Part shown: positions 13,473-14,272 of the stretch, piece by piece | Layout: the number at the start of each line of letters is the position of its first letter | Numbering within the stretch: the first letter of the stretch is position 1 | Source of the DNA: CAZPXF01 sp964590945 | Lineage (GTDB): Bacteria; Bacillota; Clostridia; Lachnospirales; Lachnospiraceae | Assembly (NCBI GenBank): GCA_964590945.1 | Contig: CAZPXF010000058.1 | Coordinates: 1-14,272 of the forward strand | Length of the DNA: 14,272 nt | Reading direction: 5' to 3' | Notes under the pieces: generated by a model | Told to the model about the DNA's origin: nothing | Database searches by the model: none | The model's input: only the letters and a program-made list of their open reading frames with translations | Translations under genes and position numbers: made by a program

Positions 13473-14236
13473 CACAACTCTGCCGCCTCCGCCATATGAT
13501 CCGCCCACACAGGATAATAATCCGAACTGACATGAATCCCGTCGCTTGCATAGTATTCTTCCTTTACAAGTCCCGTATTGTCAATATATGTCAGACCCAT
13601 CTCATCACAGATCTCCTCAAGCTTCTGATTGTATTCCGGCACGTCCGCATAAGCCGACTGCCGCGAGACTGCATTTTCATTTGCCGGAAGAATGCTGTTG
13701 ATATAGATCTGCGCATCCGGCAGCGCCTTCTCAAGCTTCTCGATCACAGTCACATAATTGCTTTTAAACTCCTCCGCGCTGCCGTAGCCGATATCATTCA
13801 TGCCAAACGCCACAAAGATCTTCTGCGGCTTTGCAGATACCACTTTATTGATCAGTCCTGCAAGCTCTTCCCCGTCCGGGTCATGCGTCCCCACGCCTTT
13901 CGCCGCCGAGACAAACTCTTCTTCCAGCACATTATATTCATATAGCCCCTGTGTGATCGAATCGCCGATCACCATGCAGCCTTCAAATTTCTCATCAAAG
14001 GAACGGTTCTGCCATTCCTCATCCGCCTGCTTTTCTTCCTTCTCAAGCTCCTGGATCCCGGCGTCGACCGTCTGCACGTCGATCTCGTTCATCTCATTCA
14101 ATTTCGAGAGTCCTTCGGTGGTGTCGATCTGAAAATGCCGCCAGAACATAATTCCGATCAGGATCAATATAATAATGATTCCTCCGAGCATAAGACCAAG
14201 CCTGCGCCTGACTTCTTTTTTTCTATTGCTTTTCAT
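13472..14236 (-). CDS. Membrane-anchored SGNH/GDSL hydrolase
   Basis: Probable secreted esterase or acetyltransferase of the SGNH fold, fixed to the outer face of the membrane. The 254-residue product has a basic N-terminus and one membrane segment (about 13-32), then a charged, possibly coiled stalk (about 40-78) and the catalytic domain. Block I is VIGDSITQG, with nucleophile Ser93. Block III is FGMNDIG, with Asn147. Block V is SDGIHVSSDYY, with Asp232 and His235. Gly114 or Gly116 in AAKGVGTH may be the block II glycine. An AGAGGAGT site precedes the ATG at good spacing. It is the first gene of the cluster, with a -10 box just upstream. The substrate is unknown; context points to O-acylation of a surface polymer rather than lipid digestion. 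Confidence 0.9.
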   Translation of the reverse strand: MKSNRKKEVRRRLGLMLGGIIIILILIGIMFWRHFQIDTTEGLSKLNEMNEIDVQTVDAGIQELEKEEKQADEEWQNRSFDEKFEGCMVIGDSITQGLYEYNVLEEEFVSAAKGVGTHDPDGEELAGLINKVVSAKPQKIFVAFGMNDIGYGSAEEFKSNYVTVIEKLEKALPDAQIYINSILPANENAVSRQSAYADVPEYNQKLEEICDEMGLTYIDNTGLVKEEYYASDGIHVSSDYYPVWADHMAEAAEL

Positions 14237-14264
14237 CTGCTACTCCTCTGCAACATTTCAATAA

Positions 14265-14270
14265 ATTATA
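14265..14270 (-). promoter_or_regulatory. Probable -10 box of the SGNH-DUF4358-MBOAT-DHHW operon
   Basis: The minus strand reads a perfect TATAAT here, about 29 bases before the SGNH start codon, giving a leader of roughly 20 bases that includes the ribosome binding site. The -35 box would lie beyond the end of the window, so the promoter cannot be confirmed. Confidence 0.5.
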
Positions 14271-14272
14271 TT

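Noticed and set aside
13473..13508. Earlier start for the DUF4358 gene adding a Gly-rich head
   Set aside because: The added residues come from the overlapping SGNH C-terminal codons; the one-base TGATG overlap is the simpler start.

Overview
The window looks like chromosome of a low-to-mid GC Gram-positive anaerobe in the Clostridia, most likely Lachnospiraceae. This rests on AGGAGG-type ribosome binding sites, sigma-A-like promoters, the gene content (HPr/Enzyme I, a BglG-type RNA antiterminator site, and a DUF4358/MBOAT/DHHW/SGNH cluster) and protein style. It is a taxonomic inference, not a match to a named genome. Almost all of the DNA is accounted for: ten protein genes in three transcription blocks. 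No tRNA, rRNA, CRISPR array, insertion sequence or phage gene was seen.

Block 1 (minus strand, 2874 to about 5) is the general phosphotransferase operon ptsH-ppa-ptsI: HPr, a family I inorganic pyrophosphatase, and Enzyme I. It has a strong promoter and a leader of about 290 nt. The start of the leader carries a ribonucleic antiterminator (RAT) of the BglG/LicT/SacT type, whose 3' half overlaps a long hairpin ending in seven T. So expression of the sugar-phosphorylation core appears to be set by an RNA-binding PRD antiterminator encoded elsewhere. HPr has its catalytic His15 but carries Lys at position 46, where the regulatory serine normally sits.

Block 2 (plus strand, 2924 to 10319) starts with glmS, divergent from ptsH, with a short leader that leaves no room for a glmS ribozyme. 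It ends at a hairpin. Next comes the mannitol operon mtlR-mtlA-mtlD: a PRD-containing DNA-binding activator, a fused EIICBA mannitol permease, and mannitol-1-phosphate 5-dehydrogenase, closed by a strong intrinsic terminator. HPr and Enzyme I from block 1 would feed phosphate to MtlA and would also phosphorylate MtlR.

Block 3 (minus strand, 14270 to 10334) is a four-gene cell-surface cluster: a membrane-anchored SGNH hydrolase, a DUF4358 protein, an AlgI-like MBOAT acyltransferase and a DHHW (AlgJ/AlgX-like) protein. The set resembles alginate or peptidoglycan O-acetylation machines. It probably moves acyl groups across the membrane onto an extracellular polymer. The polymer and the role of DUF4358 are unknown, and this is the least characterised system in the window.
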